From: Streptomyces dysideae
GTDB taxonomy: Bacteria; Actinomycetota; Actinomycetes; Streptomycetales; Streptomycetaceae
Reading direction: 5' to 3'
NCBI RefSeq assembly: GCF_001514305.1
Contig: NZ_KQ949075.1
Location: forward strand, 238,960 to 302,959
DNA: 64,000 bases
Shown here: positions 17,831 through 27,744 of the stretch, piece after piece
Position numbering within the stretch: position 1 is the stretch's first letter
Layout: every line of letters starts with the position of its first letter
Translations under genes and position numbers: made by a program
The notes under the pieces: model-generated
Database searches by the model: none
The model's input: only the letters and a program-made list of their open reading frames with translations
What the model was told of the DNA's origin: nothing

Positions 17831-19662
17831 CCGACCAGCTCCAGCACGACGGCGGCACCGTTCAGCGTCAGCACCGACTCCGGGTGGAACTGCACCCCCG
17901 CGAACCCGGGGCCGCGCAGCGCGTGCACCTCGTGCGAGGCGCTCCGGCTCACCTCGACGCCGTGCGCGGCCAGTTCCCGCTCGGCCTCGTCGTCGCAGCG
18001 CGCCACGAAGCTGTTGTAGAAGCCGACGGTCTCCGGCCGCCCGAACAGGTCGACCGTGGTCTGCGCCCCCTGGTACGGCACTTCCTTCCGTACGATGTCC
18101 AGCCCCAGCTCGGCCGCGATCAGCTCATGCCCGAGACAGACGCCGAGCACCCCGTGCCGGTGCTTCCGGACCACCTCGGCGGTGAGGTCCCGCAGGAACC
18201 GCATCTTCGGGTCGGCCGTGTCCGACGGGTCACCGGGGCCCGGCCCCAGCACCACCGGCCCCTCGTGCGCCGGCACCGCCTCCCGCAGCCCCGGCTCGTC
18301 GTACCGGCGGACGGTCACATCGAGGCCGCTGGACCGCAGGACGTGGGCGAGCATCGCCGTGAAGGTGTCCTCCGCGTCGACGACCAGGGCATGGCCTTCC
18401 TGGGAGTCCGACCGCTCCTGCATCCGCAGCCAGAACGGCGCCAGCGAGGCCCGGCGCCCGTCCAGCGCGGCCCGCACCCGGGGGTCGTCGGCGAGCCGGG
18501 GGAGCGTCTGCTCCGCACGCGGCCGGGACGGACCTACCCCCAGGGCGGCGAGCACACCCGCCGCCTTCGCATGCGTCTCCGCGACCTCGCTCGCCGGGTC
18601 CGAGCCGCGTACCAGCGTGGCGCCGACCGGCACCCGCAGCCGCCCGTCCGCGTCGATGTCGGCGGTACGGATGAGGATGGGGGAGTCCAGGGTCTGGGCG
18701 CCGCCGGAGTCCCGCCCGAGCAGCGCCAGCGCACCCGCGTAATAGCCCCGCCCGCCGACCTCGTGCCGTTCGATGACCCGGCAGGCGTTCTGCACGGGCG
18801 ACCCGGTGACGGTCGCCGCGAACATGGTCTCCTTCAGCACGTCCCGGACGTCCAGCGAGGACTTGCCGCGCAGCTCGTACTCGGTGTGCGCGAGGTGCGC
18901 CATCTCCTTCAGTCGGGGCCCGACGACCACTCCGCCCATGTCGCCGACGGTGCACATCATCTTGAGCTCCTCGTCGACGACCATCGACAGCTCCTCGATC
19001 TCCTTGCCGTCGGCGAGGAAGCCGAGCAGGTGCTCGGGGGTGGGGCCCTCGGCGGGATAGCGGTACGTCCCGCTGATCGGGTTCATGACGACCGTGCCGC
19101 CGGACATCCGGACGTGCACCTCGGGGCTGGCCCCGACCAGCGTGCGGTCCCCGGTGTGGACGACGAACGTCCAGTACGCGCCCCGCTCGCCCTCCAGCAG
19201 CCGCCGGAACAGGGCGAGCGCGTCGGCCCGTCCGAACCCCGGGAGCACACCCTCGTACGTCCGCCGGATCACGAAGTTGGCGCCCTCGCCCTGCCCGATC
19301 TCCTCCCGCAGCACCCGGCCGACGATCTCCGCGTACTCCTCGTCGGCCACGTCGAAGCCGCCGCCCTCGACGCGCACCTCATGGGCCGGGAGCCCGGCCA
19401 GGGTCTCTTCGAGGGAGAAGGTGTGCGTCTCCTCGGGGGTCAGCACGAGCAGCGGCGTGCCGTCGTCGCGGACGTCGAAGCCGCGCTCGCGGATCTGCCG
19501 GAAAGGGACGAGCGCCAGCCCCTCGTCGGGCAGGTCGGCCAGCCGCTCGTACGCGGCGACCGGGCCGAGGAACAGCTCGACCGTCTTCTCGTCATGGCCC
19601 GGCGTACGGCGCCGCAGCAGGGCGAAGGGGCGGGAGTCGGGCAGCAGCTCCAGCAGGTTCAT
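17782..19662 (-). CDS. trpEG: anthranilate synthase, fused TrpE-TrpG (PhzE-like)
   Basis: 626 residues with a chorismate-binding domain (about 1-410) and a type I glutamine amidotransferase domain (about 430-615). Synthase signatures: MNPISGTYRYPAEG, LSMVVDEELKMM, ATVTGSPVQNACRVIERHE and GGRGYYAGALAL. Glutaminase: nucleophile Cys in LGVCLGHELIA and His in VQFHPESVL. The GSPVQNACRVI wording resembles PhzE-type (aminodeoxyisochorismate) synthases more than classical TrpE, but the leader peptide with three Trp codons upstream argues for a tryptophan role, as in the attenuated trpE of S. venezuelae. It converts chorismate and glutamine to anthranilate. ATG follows GAGGAGG. Divergent from aroH. 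Confidence 0.92.
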   Translation of the reverse strand: MNLLELLPDSRPFALLRRRTPGHDEKTVELFLGPVAAYERLADLPDEGLALVPFRQIRERGFDVRDDGTPLLVLTPEETHTFSLEETLAGLPAHEVRVEGGGFDVADEEYAEIVGRVLREEIGQGEGANFVIRRTYEGVLPGFGRADALALFRRLLEGERGAYWTFVVHTGDRTLVGASPEVHVRMSGGTVVMNPISGTYRYPAEGPTPEHLLGFLADGKEIEELSMVVDEELKMMCTVGDMGGVVVGPRLKEMAHLAHTEYELRGKSSLDVRDVLKETMFAATVTGSPVQNACRVIERHEVGGRGYYAGALALLGRDSGGAQTLDSPILIRTADIDADGRLRVPVGATLVRGSDPASEVAETHAKAAGVLAALGVGPSRPRAEQTLPRLADDPRVRAALDGRRASLAPFWLRMQERSDSQEGHALVVDAEDTFTAMLAHVLRSSGLDVTVRRYDEPGLREAVPAHEGPVVLGPGPGDPSDTADPKMRFLRDLTAEVVRKHRHGVLGVCLGHELIAAELGLDIVRKEVPYQGAQTTVDLFGRPETVGFYNSFVARCDDEAERELAAHGVEVSRSASHEVHALRGPGFAGVQFHPESVLTLNGAAVVLELVGQVRGTSTFSERRPAL

Positions 19663-19686
19663 CCGTGATCCTCCTCATAGGGATGA

Positions 19687-21270
<1,584 letters not shown>

Positions 21271-21299
21271 CCGTTTCGCCTGTTACGGGCGTATGTAGT

Positions 21300-21329
21300 G
21301 GGGCGCGGATCACATACGATCCGCGCCCC
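21300..21329 (+). terminator. aroH terminator
   Basis: Perfect 12-bp inverted repeat GGGGCGCGGATC-ACATAC-GATCCGCGCCCC starting 29 bp after the aroH stop, followed within 10 bp by CACTTTTG. Confidence 0.85.
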
Positions 21330-21364
21330 TCACCACTTTTGCGGTTCCCGTGACCCGGGTAAGG

Positions 21365-21383
21365 TTAGGTTAGCCTCACCGAT
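21365..21383. promoter_or_regulatory. DtxR/IdeR (DmdR)-type iron box upstream of bfd
   Basis: TTAGGTTAGCCTCACCGAT agrees with the actinobacterial iron-box consensus TTAGGTTAGGCTCACCTAA at most positions, including the TTAGGTTAG left half and CTCACC right half. It lies 63 bp before the bfd start, so ferrous-iron-loaded DmdR1 should repress bfd. Confidence 0.8.
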
Positions 21384-21445
21384 CAAGCGGGCCTCCGGTC
21401 AGTCGGTACGGCACCACTTATCGATCCCGGCGGGAGGTGAACCGC

Positions 21446-21679
21446 GTGTTCGTCTGCAGTTGCTTCGGCATCACCGAGCAGCAGGTCAAGAAGCATGCGG
21501 AGGACGGTGCCTGCACCCCCCGCCAGATAGCGTCCGCCTGCAAGGCGGGCACGGACTGCGGGTCGTGCGTGCGCCGTATCCAGGCGATCCTCGGCCGGGG
21601 CGCGTGCCCGCGCCGTGATCTGGTCGACCAGGGCCAGCCGGTGCTGGCCGAACTGGTCGAACTGGACGAGGCCGCCTAG
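21446..21679 (+). CDS. bfd: bacterioferritin-associated ferredoxin (BFD-like [2Fe-2S])
   Basis: 77 residues. Four cysteines in the BFD_like_2Fe2S arrangement: VCSCFGIT at the N-terminus and CKAGTDCGSCVRRI in the middle. The protein delivers electrons to bacterioferritin to release stored iron as Fe2+. GTG at 21446 (FVCSC...) is preferred to a GTG three codons upstream because GGAGG is 8 nt before it and the family normally begins at this point. A 20-residue tail (LVDQGQPVLAELVELDEAA) is longer than in E. coli Bfd. An iron box precedes it; bfr is the convergent neighbour, separated by a MITE-like element. Confidence 0.92.
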   Translation: MFVCSCFGITEQQVKKHAEDGACTPRQIASACKAGTDCGSCVRRIQAILGRGACPRRDLVDQGQPVLAELVELDEAA

Positions 21680-21685
21680 TCGCGG

Positions 21686-21887
21686 CTAGTGCCCCAACAG
21701 GCGACATTCGCCCCGTCGCGACGCCCGGCACGCTCCCCCACTGCGTTAAGGGCGTGGGAGGTGCCCCCTCTCGCCGCACCGGGCGCAAACCCAGGTACGT
21801 CCAGTACGAGGGCTTTCGTCCGGCACGCCGAGAGCACGCACCGGACGCCGCTCCTTAACGGGCGAACGTTGCCTGCCGGGGCACTAG
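21686..21887. mobile_element. MITE-like element (~200 bp) with terminal inverted repeats and CTAG flanks
   Basis: Ends are CTAG-TGCCCCAACAGGCGAC and, read inwards from the other side, CTAG-TGCCCCGGCAGGCAAC. The first 23 bp of the inverted repeats match at 19 positions, continuing with ATTCGCCC/GTTCGCCC. CTAG at both edges looks like a 4-bp target duplication. The interior has no open frame of note. The right CTAG overlaps the bfr stop codon. Non-autonomous element; the mobilising transposase is not in this window (an IS701-type enzyme favours CTAG-like targets, inference only). Confidence 0.8.
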
Positions 21888-22363
21888 CTCTCCGGCTGCT
21901 CGATCAGCTGCGCGATGTAGAGCGCCTCGCCGAGCTTCTCGACGAGCTCCAGCTGGGTGTCGAGGTAGTCGATGTGGTGCTCCTCGTCCTCGAGGATCGA
22001 CTCGAAGATGTTCGCGGACGTGATGTCGCCCTTCTCGCGCATCACCTTGATGCCGCGCCGGAGGCGGTCGATGGCCTCGACCTCGATCTGCCGGTCCGCC
22101 TCGAACATCTCCTTGACCGTCTGGCCCACGCGCACATGGAACAGTCGCTGGTAGTTCGGCAGCCCCTCCAGGAACAGGATCCGGTCGGTGAGCACCTCCG
22201 CGTGCTTCATCTCGTCGAACGACTCGTGCCGTGTGTACTTGGCGAGCTTCGTCCAGCCGAAGTTTTCCTGCATCTTCGCGTGCAGGAAGTACTGGTTGAT
22301 CGCGGTGAGCTCGCCGGTGAGCTGCTCATTCAGGAATTCGATGACCTCGGGGTCGCCCTGCAT
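21884..22363 (-). CDS. bfr: bacterioferritin (haem-containing iron-storage ferritin)
   Basis: 159 residues, normal family length. Ferroxidase-centre ligands are in the expected places: Glu in LNEQLTGELTAINQYFLHA, Glu/His in YTRHESFDEMKHAEVLTDRI, Glu in RQIEVEAIDRL and EDEEHHIDYLDTQ. The haem-ligating Met is at NYQRLFHVRVGQTVKEMFEAD/KVMREKG region. It assembles a 24-mer shell storing ferric iron. The ATG at 22363 follows AAGGAGC. The stop codon TAG is supplied by the CTAG at the MITE-like element border. bfd, its predicted electron donor, is convergent. Confidence 0.95.
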   Translation of the reverse strand: MQGDPEVIEFLNEQLTGELTAINQYFLHAKMQENFGWTKLAKYTRHESFDEMKHAEVLTDRILFLEGLPNYQRLFHVRVGQTVKEMFEADRQIEVEAIDRLRRGIKVMREKGDITSANIFESILEDEEHHIDYLDTQLELVEKLGEALYIAQLIEQPES

Positions 22364-22444
22364 CGCAGAGGCTCCTTCCACACGGACTGACTGGCAGTTG
22401 CGCCGCATGATTCCACCGCGATCGAAGATCGTCCAGTAAGTCTG

Positions 22445-22471
22445 CACTTAGTAAGTAAGGGCACACTTAGT
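22445..22471. repeat. direct repeat CACTTAGT in the bfr upstream region
   Basis: CACTTAGT occurs at 22445-22452 and 22464-22471, 19 bp apart (about two helical turns), 80-110 bp upstream of the bfr start in an A/T-richer stretch. It may bind a regulator as two half-sites. It does not match an iron box. Confidence 0.4.
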
Positions 22472-22535
22472 CCGTTTTGCACGAAATTAGAGGGCCCGGT
22501 CAGGGGCATCGTCCCGGGTCTGTCAGGATGGAGTC

Positions 22536-23198
22536 ATGGGTCAGCCGGTGGAACGCGAATCGGGAGAACGCGATTCGGGAGGACGTGAATCGGGAGGCGC
22601 CGCACTGTCCGAGCTTCCGCCGGGGCAGCGAGTGCAGCGCGGCTGGCCCGTCACGCACTACGGCCCGGTCCCCAAGTTCCGCTCCGAACGCTGGGAGTTC
22701 AGGGTCTTCGGCGCCACCGTCGACGGCGAGAAGCACTGCTGGACCCACGAGGAGTTCACGGCCCTGCCGTACACCAGCGTCGTCGCCGACCTGCACTGCG
22801 TCACGAAGTTCAGCATGCTCGGCGCCGAGTGGGGCGGCATCCCGGCCCGCACGATCCTGGAGATCGCACCGCCCGCGCCCGCCGTCACCCATGTGATGGT
22901 GTGGGCGGAGTACGGCTTCAGCTCCAACCTCCGGCTGGCGGACTTCGCCGCCGAGCGCACCATCTTCGCCACCCACAAGGACGGCGAGCTGCTGACCGCG
23001 GAGCACGGCTTCCCCCTCCGTCTGGTCGTCCCCCATCTGTACGCCTGGAAGGGCCCCAAGTGGGTCCGTGGCGTGGAGTACATGACCGCCGACCGCCGCG
23101 GCTTCTGGGGGGAGCGCGGCTACCACAACATCGGCGACCCCTGGAAGGAACAGCGCTACTCCTACCAGGAGGAGCCCGGGGACGGCCCCGAGCTCTGA
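22536..23198 (+). CDS. molybdopterin-dependent oxidoreductase (sulfite oxidase-like domain)
   Basis: 220 residues. After a charged Gly/Ser/Glu N-terminus comes the Oxidored_molyb fold: GWPVTHYGPVPKF, WEFRVFGATVDGE, WTHEEFTALPYTSVVADLHCVTKFS (the Cys in LHC is the molybdenum ligand), VMVWAEYGFSSNLRLADF and LRLVVPHLYAWKGPKWVRGVEY. No Sec or Tat signal, no dimerisation domain and no haem domain, so it is a minimal cytoplasmic member. Substrate unknown. It is divergent from bfr and convergent with the DUF4396 gene. Confidence 0.88.
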   Translation: MGQPVERESGERDSGGRESGGAALSELPPGQRVQRGWPVTHYGPVPKFRSERWEFRVFGATVDGEKHCWTHEEFTALPYTSVVADLHCVTKFSMLGAEWGGIPARTILEIAPPAPAVTHVMVWAEYGFSSNLRLADFAAERTIFATHKDGELLTAEHGFPLRLVVPHLYAWKGPKWVRGVEYMTADRRGFWGERGYHNIGDPWKEQRYSYQEEPGDGPEL

Positions 23199-23219
23199 CT
23201 CCCGGCCCTTGCCTGTGTG

Positions 23220-23714
23220 TCAGTGGTGGTACTGGTGCACCACCGCGTGGCCCTTGCCGCGGCCGATCATCCACTTGTTGACCGGCGTGGTGACCACGAA
23301 GGCGACCACGAGCGCGATCGCCAGGGCGCCCCAGAACAGCAGGTCGTCCAGCTGGGCGTCCATCGCGCCCGGCCACAGCACGATCACGCCGTTGTCGACG
23401 AGCTCCATCACGGCGATCGACAGGGTGTCCGCGGCCAGTGCCACCCGGACCGCCCCGCGCAGACCGAGGCCCGACTTCAGGACGCCGCGCAACGTGAGCG
23501 CGTAGCCGAAGAAGAAGGCCAGCACGATCGCCAGGACCAGGGTCGGTACATCGCCCCAGCCGAGCGCGGTGCCGATCACCATGCCGAGCACCTCGCCGAT
23601 GGCACACCCGGTGAGGCAGTGCAGGGTGGCCTGCACTGCCATGGCCCAGGTGCTGGTGGCCCGGGCCGGTGCCTCGTGGTGGTGAGCGTGTGCTGCGTGC
23701 GCCTCGTGCGTCAT
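23220..23714 (-). CDS. DUF4396 membrane protein with His-rich N-terminus
   Basis: 164 residues. The N-terminus is histidine-rich (HEAHAAHAHHHE) and could bind metal. Four membrane segments follow (from ATLHCLTGCAIGEVLGMVIG, then DVPTLVLAIVLAFFFGYAL, LAADTLSIAVMELVDNGVIV and LLFWGALAIALVVAFVV), with a conserved HCxxGCxxGE pattern in the first helix and a final TTPVNKWMIGRGKGHAVVHQYHH tail, again His-rich. DUF4396 has no proven function. A perfect CsoR-like palindrome lies 48 bp upstream, which suggests induction by copper or another thiophilic signal. ATG 23714 follows GGGGG. Confidence 0.85.
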   Translation of the reverse strand: MTHEAHAAHAHHHEAPARATSTWAMAVQATLHCLTGCAIGEVLGMVIGTALGWGDVPTLVLAIVLAFFFGYALTLRGVLKSGLGLRGAVRVALAADTLSIAVMELVDNGVIVLWPGAMDAQLDDLLFWGALAIALVVAFVVTTPVNKWMIGRGKGHAVVHQYHH

Positions 23715-23761
23715 GTGTGCCCCCAATGTCAGGTGACGGTTCCTGCACCGAGCAGAACCGT

Positions 23762-23778
23762 ATACCCCCCTGGGGTAT
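23762..23778. promoter_or_regulatory. CsoR-like operator palindrome
   Basis: ATACCCC-CCT-GGGGTAT: a perfect 7-3-7 inverted repeat with the TACCCC/GGGGTA tracts that mark CsoR/RcnR-family operators. It sits between nfo and the DUF4396 gene, 48 bp before the latter's start. No csoR gene is in the window. Confidence 0.7.
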
Positions 23779-23789
23779 TCCTGTAAGGC

Positions 23790-24671
23790 CTACGCGTCCC
23801 GGAGTTTCTTCAGCCGCTCCACGTCCGCCGCATGCCCCTCCTTGCCGCCGGGCGTCTCGATGATCAGCGGTACGCCCGCGGTGGCGGGGTGCGTCATCAG
23901 CGCGCGGAACGGGTCCTCGCCGATGTGGCCGGCGCCGATGTTCTCGTGGCGGTCCTTGTGCGCGCCGACCACGTCCTTGGAGTCGTTGGCGTGGATCAGC
24001 CTCAGCCGGCCCTCGCCGACGGTGTCCACCAGCAGGTCGAGCGTCTGGTGCATGCCGGACGGCCCGGTCAGGTCGTGGCCGGCCGCGAAGACATGGCAGG
24101 TGTCCAGGCATACGCCCAGCTTCGGATGGGCGTCCAGCGCTTCGAAGTAGGGCCCGAAGTCCCAGGTCCGCGAGCAGAGCGAGGCACCCTGCCCGGCGGT
24201 CGACTCCAGCAGCAGAAACGGGTCGTCGTCGTGGGTGAGCTCGTCGAGCAGGGGCAGCAGGTACTCCCGCACCTGCCGCAGCGCCACGGACCTCTCCCGG
24301 CCCCCGGTCGCGCTGCCCGTGTGCACCACCACGCCCAGTGCCCCGATCTCCCGCCCGCGCCGCAGCGAGTGCCGCAGCGACTCTACGGACTTCTCGACGG
24401 TCGCCTCGGTGTGCGAGCCGAAGTTGATCAGATAGGGGGCGTGTACATAGGCCGGGATCGACTCGGCCTCGCACACCGCGCGGAACTCCTCGTCCTGCCG
24501 CGGATTCCCGGCGGGCGTGGCCCAGCCGCGCGGATTGGCGACGAAGACCTGGACGGTCTCGGCCTTGAGGTCGTGGGCGTAGGAGATGCCGACGGAGTGG
24601 AGACCGCCTGCCACCGGGACGTGGCCGCCGACGGGGTTGCGGGTGGGGCCGGGCTGTTGACTCTTCACCAT
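23790..24671 (-). CDS. nfo: deoxyribonuclease IV / AP endonuclease (endonuclease IV family)
   Basis: 293 residues with the AP_endonuc_2 TIM-barrel ligands: HVPVAGGL near the N-terminus, YVHAPYLINFGS (His), VVHTGSATGG (His), LLLESTAGQGASLCS (Glu), GVCLDTCHVFAAGHD (Asp, His), HANDSKDVVGAHKDRHENIG (Asp, His) and LIIETPGG (Glu). These coordinate three Zn ions. It incises DNA at abasic sites during base excision repair. Alone on its transcript unit apart from the downstream DUF4396 gene, which has its own operator. Confidence 0.92.
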   Translation of the reverse strand: MVKSQQPGPTRNPVGGHVPVAGGLHSVGISYAHDLKAETVQVFVANPRGWATPAGNPRQDEEFRAVCEAESIPAYVHAPYLINFGSHTEATVEKSVESLRHSLRRGREIGALGVVVHTGSATGGRERSVALRQVREYLLPLLDELTHDDDPFLLLESTAGQGASLCSRTWDFGPYFEALDAHPKLGVCLDTCHVFAAGHDLTGPSGMHQTLDLLVDTVGEGRLRLIHANDSKDVVGAHKDRHENIGAGHIGEDPFRALMTHPATAGVPLIIETPGGKEGHAADVERLKKLRDA

Positions 24672-24702
24672 TTCAGGGTGTCATGCGGCCCCACCTGCTC
24701 CG

Positions 24703-26640
24703 TCAGCGGATCACGATGGTGATCGTGGACCCCTTGGGCGCCGTCGTCCCGCCCCTCACGGACTGGCGCTTGACCGTGTCGCCGAACAGCCCGAGCAGCC
24801 CGCGGTCCTCGTCGACCTGGAAGCCGGCGGCCTCCAGCTCGGCCTTCGCGTCGTCGACCTTGTCACCGACCACGTCCGGGACCTCGATCATCTCCGGGCC
24901 CTTGGACAGCGTCAGCGTGACGGTGTCGCCCTGGCCGGCCTCGCTGCCGTTCTCCGGGGACTGCCGGGCGACCTGGCCCTTGTCGAACTCGGAGTTGACC
25001 TCCTGGGAGGAGACCCTCACTTTCAGGCCCGCCTCCTCCAGCTCCGCCGTCGCGTCCTCCAGGGTGTCGCCGGTGACGTCCGGGACGTCGATCGGGCTGC
25101 CCTTGCTGACGGTGAGCGCGATCGCGGAGCCCGAACGGCGCTCCGTTCCCCCCTCGGGCGTAGTGGAGATCACGAAGCCCCGGGGGACGTCCTCGCTGAA
25201 CGCCCGGGTCACCATGCCCGGTTCGAGTCCCTCGGTCTTCAGCCGCTCCTTCGCCTTGGCGAGGCTGTAGCCCTGTACGTCGGGCACCTTCACGGTCTCC
25301 GGGCCCGCGGAGATGATCAGCTTAACGGTGTCGTTGTCGCGGATGCGGGTGCCCGCCGTCGGGTCCGAGTCGATGACCGTGCCGCGCTTGACGACGTCGC
25401 TGTAGGCGCGCTCCACCCCGCCGACCTCGAGGCCGGCCTTCTCGAGCTGGTTCCGGGCCTGCGTCTCCGTCTTCTGGATCAGCGGCGGGACCTTGGTGAA
25501 CTGGCCGGAGTTGATGTACCAGACGCCGGCGCCGAGGCCGAGCACCAGCAGGACGGCGGCGATGATCGTGAGCGGGCCGCGCAGGGGGCCGCGTGAGCGG
25601 CGCCGCGAGGGCGGGGGTGGCGGGGGAGACTCGAGCCGGCTGGTGCGGTGGAACACGGCCTCGCGCTCGTGCTCGTCCTCGTTGACAGGCAGCGGACGCG
25701 GCACGGTCAGCGCGCGCGGGATCACGCTCGTACGGTCGTCGGCGTTGCTGTGCTCCGCCGAGACCGCCTGCGGCGGCACCGCGTCCAGCTGGTCCGCGCT
25801 GAGCGCGGCGCGCGCCTCACGGGCCTGCGCGAGCAGCGCAACGGCGTCGTGCGGGCGGATGTCGGGAGTGCGCGCGGTGGCCGAGGCGACCAGCTCGTCG
25901 AGCTCGTATGCCAGGCCCGGCACGACGGCCGACGGTGGCGGGACGTCCTCGTGGAGGTGCTTGTACAGCACCACGGCGGGGGAGTCCGCGTCGTGCGGCT
26001 TCTCGCCGGTCAGCATCTCGTAGAGGACGACACCGCACGCGTAGACGTCGACGCGCGGATCGACGGTGCCGTTCTCGATCTGCTCGGGGGCGAGATACGA
26101 GACGGTGCCGAGCACGGTCCCGGTGGTGTTGGTGACCGTGTCCACGGCCCGGACCAGACCGAAGTCGGCGACCTTGACCCGGCCGTCGTCCCCTATCAGG
26201 ACGTTCTCCGGCTTCATGTCCCGGTGCACGAACCCGGCGCGGTGCGCGGAGCCGAGCGCGGCCAGCACCGGCTCCAGGATGTCGAGGGCGGCCCGCGGCT
26301 GCAGCGCCCCGCGCTCGCGCAGGACGTCACGCAGGGTGCAGCCGGCCACGTACTCCATGGCGAGATAGACGTACGACCCGTCGGTGCCCTGGTCGAAGAC
26401 CTGCACGACATTGGGGTGCGCGAGCCGGGCGACGGACTTGGCCTCCCGGATGAACCGCTCGACGAACGACCCGTCGACCGCCAGCGTCGGATGCATCACC
26501 TTGAGCGCGAGGACGCGGTCGAGCCGGGTGTCCACGGCCCGGTAGACCGTGGCCATCCCGCCGACGGCGATCCGCGCGTCCACGCGATACCGGCCGTCGA
26601 GCACCTGCCCGACCAACGGGTCCTGAAGGGTCGTATCCAC
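24703..26640 (-). CDS. membrane Ser/Thr protein kinase with four PASTA domains (PknB-like)
   Basis: 645 residues. Kinase domain (about 12-280): Gly-loop AVGGMATVYRAVD, Lys in LALKVMHP, HRDMKPENVLI, VADFGLVRA, TVSYLAPEQ. A Pro/Arg-rich juxtamembrane linker, one membrane helix (LTIIAAVLLVLGLGAGVWYI) and four extracytoplasmic PASTA repeats follow, each starting with a VPxVxG-type motif (VPPLIQ, VPDVQGYS, VPDVTGDT, VPDVVGDK). It should sense cell-wall fragments or lipid II and phosphorylate division/wall proteins; the dcw cluster is 23 kb away. The GTG at 26640 has TACACT 7 nt upstream, so probably leaderless. The Rv2175c-type protein encoded nearby (30746) belongs to a family phosphorylated by such kinases in mycobacteria. 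Confidence 0.93.
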   Translation of the reverse strand: MDTTLQDPLVGQVLDGRYRVDARIAVGGMATVYRAVDTRLDRVLALKVMHPTLAVDGSFVERFIREAKSVARLAHPNVVQVFDQGTDGSYVYLAMEYVAGCTLRDVLRERGALQPRAALDILEPVLAALGSAHRAGFVHRDMKPENVLIGDDGRVKVADFGLVRAVDTVTNTTGTVLGTVSYLAPEQIENGTVDPRVDVYACGVVLYEMLTGEKPHDADSPAVVLYKHLHEDVPPPSAVVPGLAYELDELVASATARTPDIRPHDAVALLAQAREARAALSADQLDAVPPQAVSAEHSNADDRTSVIPRALTVPRPLPVNEDEHEREAVFHRTSRLESPPPPPPSRRRSRGPLRGPLTIIAAVLLVLGLGAGVWYINSGQFTKVPPLIQKTETQARNQLEKAGLEVGGVERAYSDVVKRGTVIDSDPTAGTRIRDNDTVKLIISAGPETVKVPDVQGYSLAKAKERLKTEGLEPGMVTRAFSEDVPRGFVISTTPEGGTERRSGSAIALTVSKGSPIDVPDVTGDTLEDATAELEEAGLKVRVSSQEVNSEFDKGQVARQSPENGSEAGQGDTVTLTLSKGPEMIEVPDVVGDKVDDAKAELEAAGFQVDEDRGLLGLFGDTVKRQSVRGGTTAPKGSTITIVIR

Positions 26641-26742
26641 GCAGGTGAGTGTACGAGCCGCCGCTGACAGCCCCACCGGTTCGGGCAAGATCGGGGCGGG
26701 ACTGCAGCCGACCTGTGACGCTTCACACACCTACGAAGGGGC

Positions 26743-27543
<801 letters not shown>

Positions 27544-27744
27544 TCAGCCTCCTTGGACGGCGGTGAGGACCTCGACACGGTCCCCCTCGGAGAGGGACGT
27601 CGACGGCCACTGCGCGCGCGGGACGACGGATTCGTTGAGGGCGGCGGCGACTCCGGAGGGCGCCGGGGTGAGTGTCTTCACGACGGTGTCGAGAGCGGTG
27701 CCGGGGGCGAACTCCCGCGGCTCACCGTTGAGGGAGATGTTCAT
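27544..27744 (-). CDS. thiS: ThiS sulfur-carrier protein
   Basis: 66 residues, ubiquitin-like beta-grasp: MNISLNGEPREFAPGTALDTV at the start and the diagnostic C-terminal GG (EVLTAVQGG), which is adenylated and thiocarboxylated. Its start overlaps thiO by 4 bp (ATGA) and it ends 3 bp before thiG, so the three are co-translated. Confidence 0.95.
   Translation of the reverse strand: MNISLNGEPREFAPGTALDTVVKTLTPAPSGVAAALNESVVPRAQWPSTSLSEGDRVEVLTAVQGG

Noticed and set aside
17884..19668. 594-codon plus-strand frame opposite trpEG
   Set aside because: Antisense shadow; the TrpE and TrpG motifs are on the minus strand.
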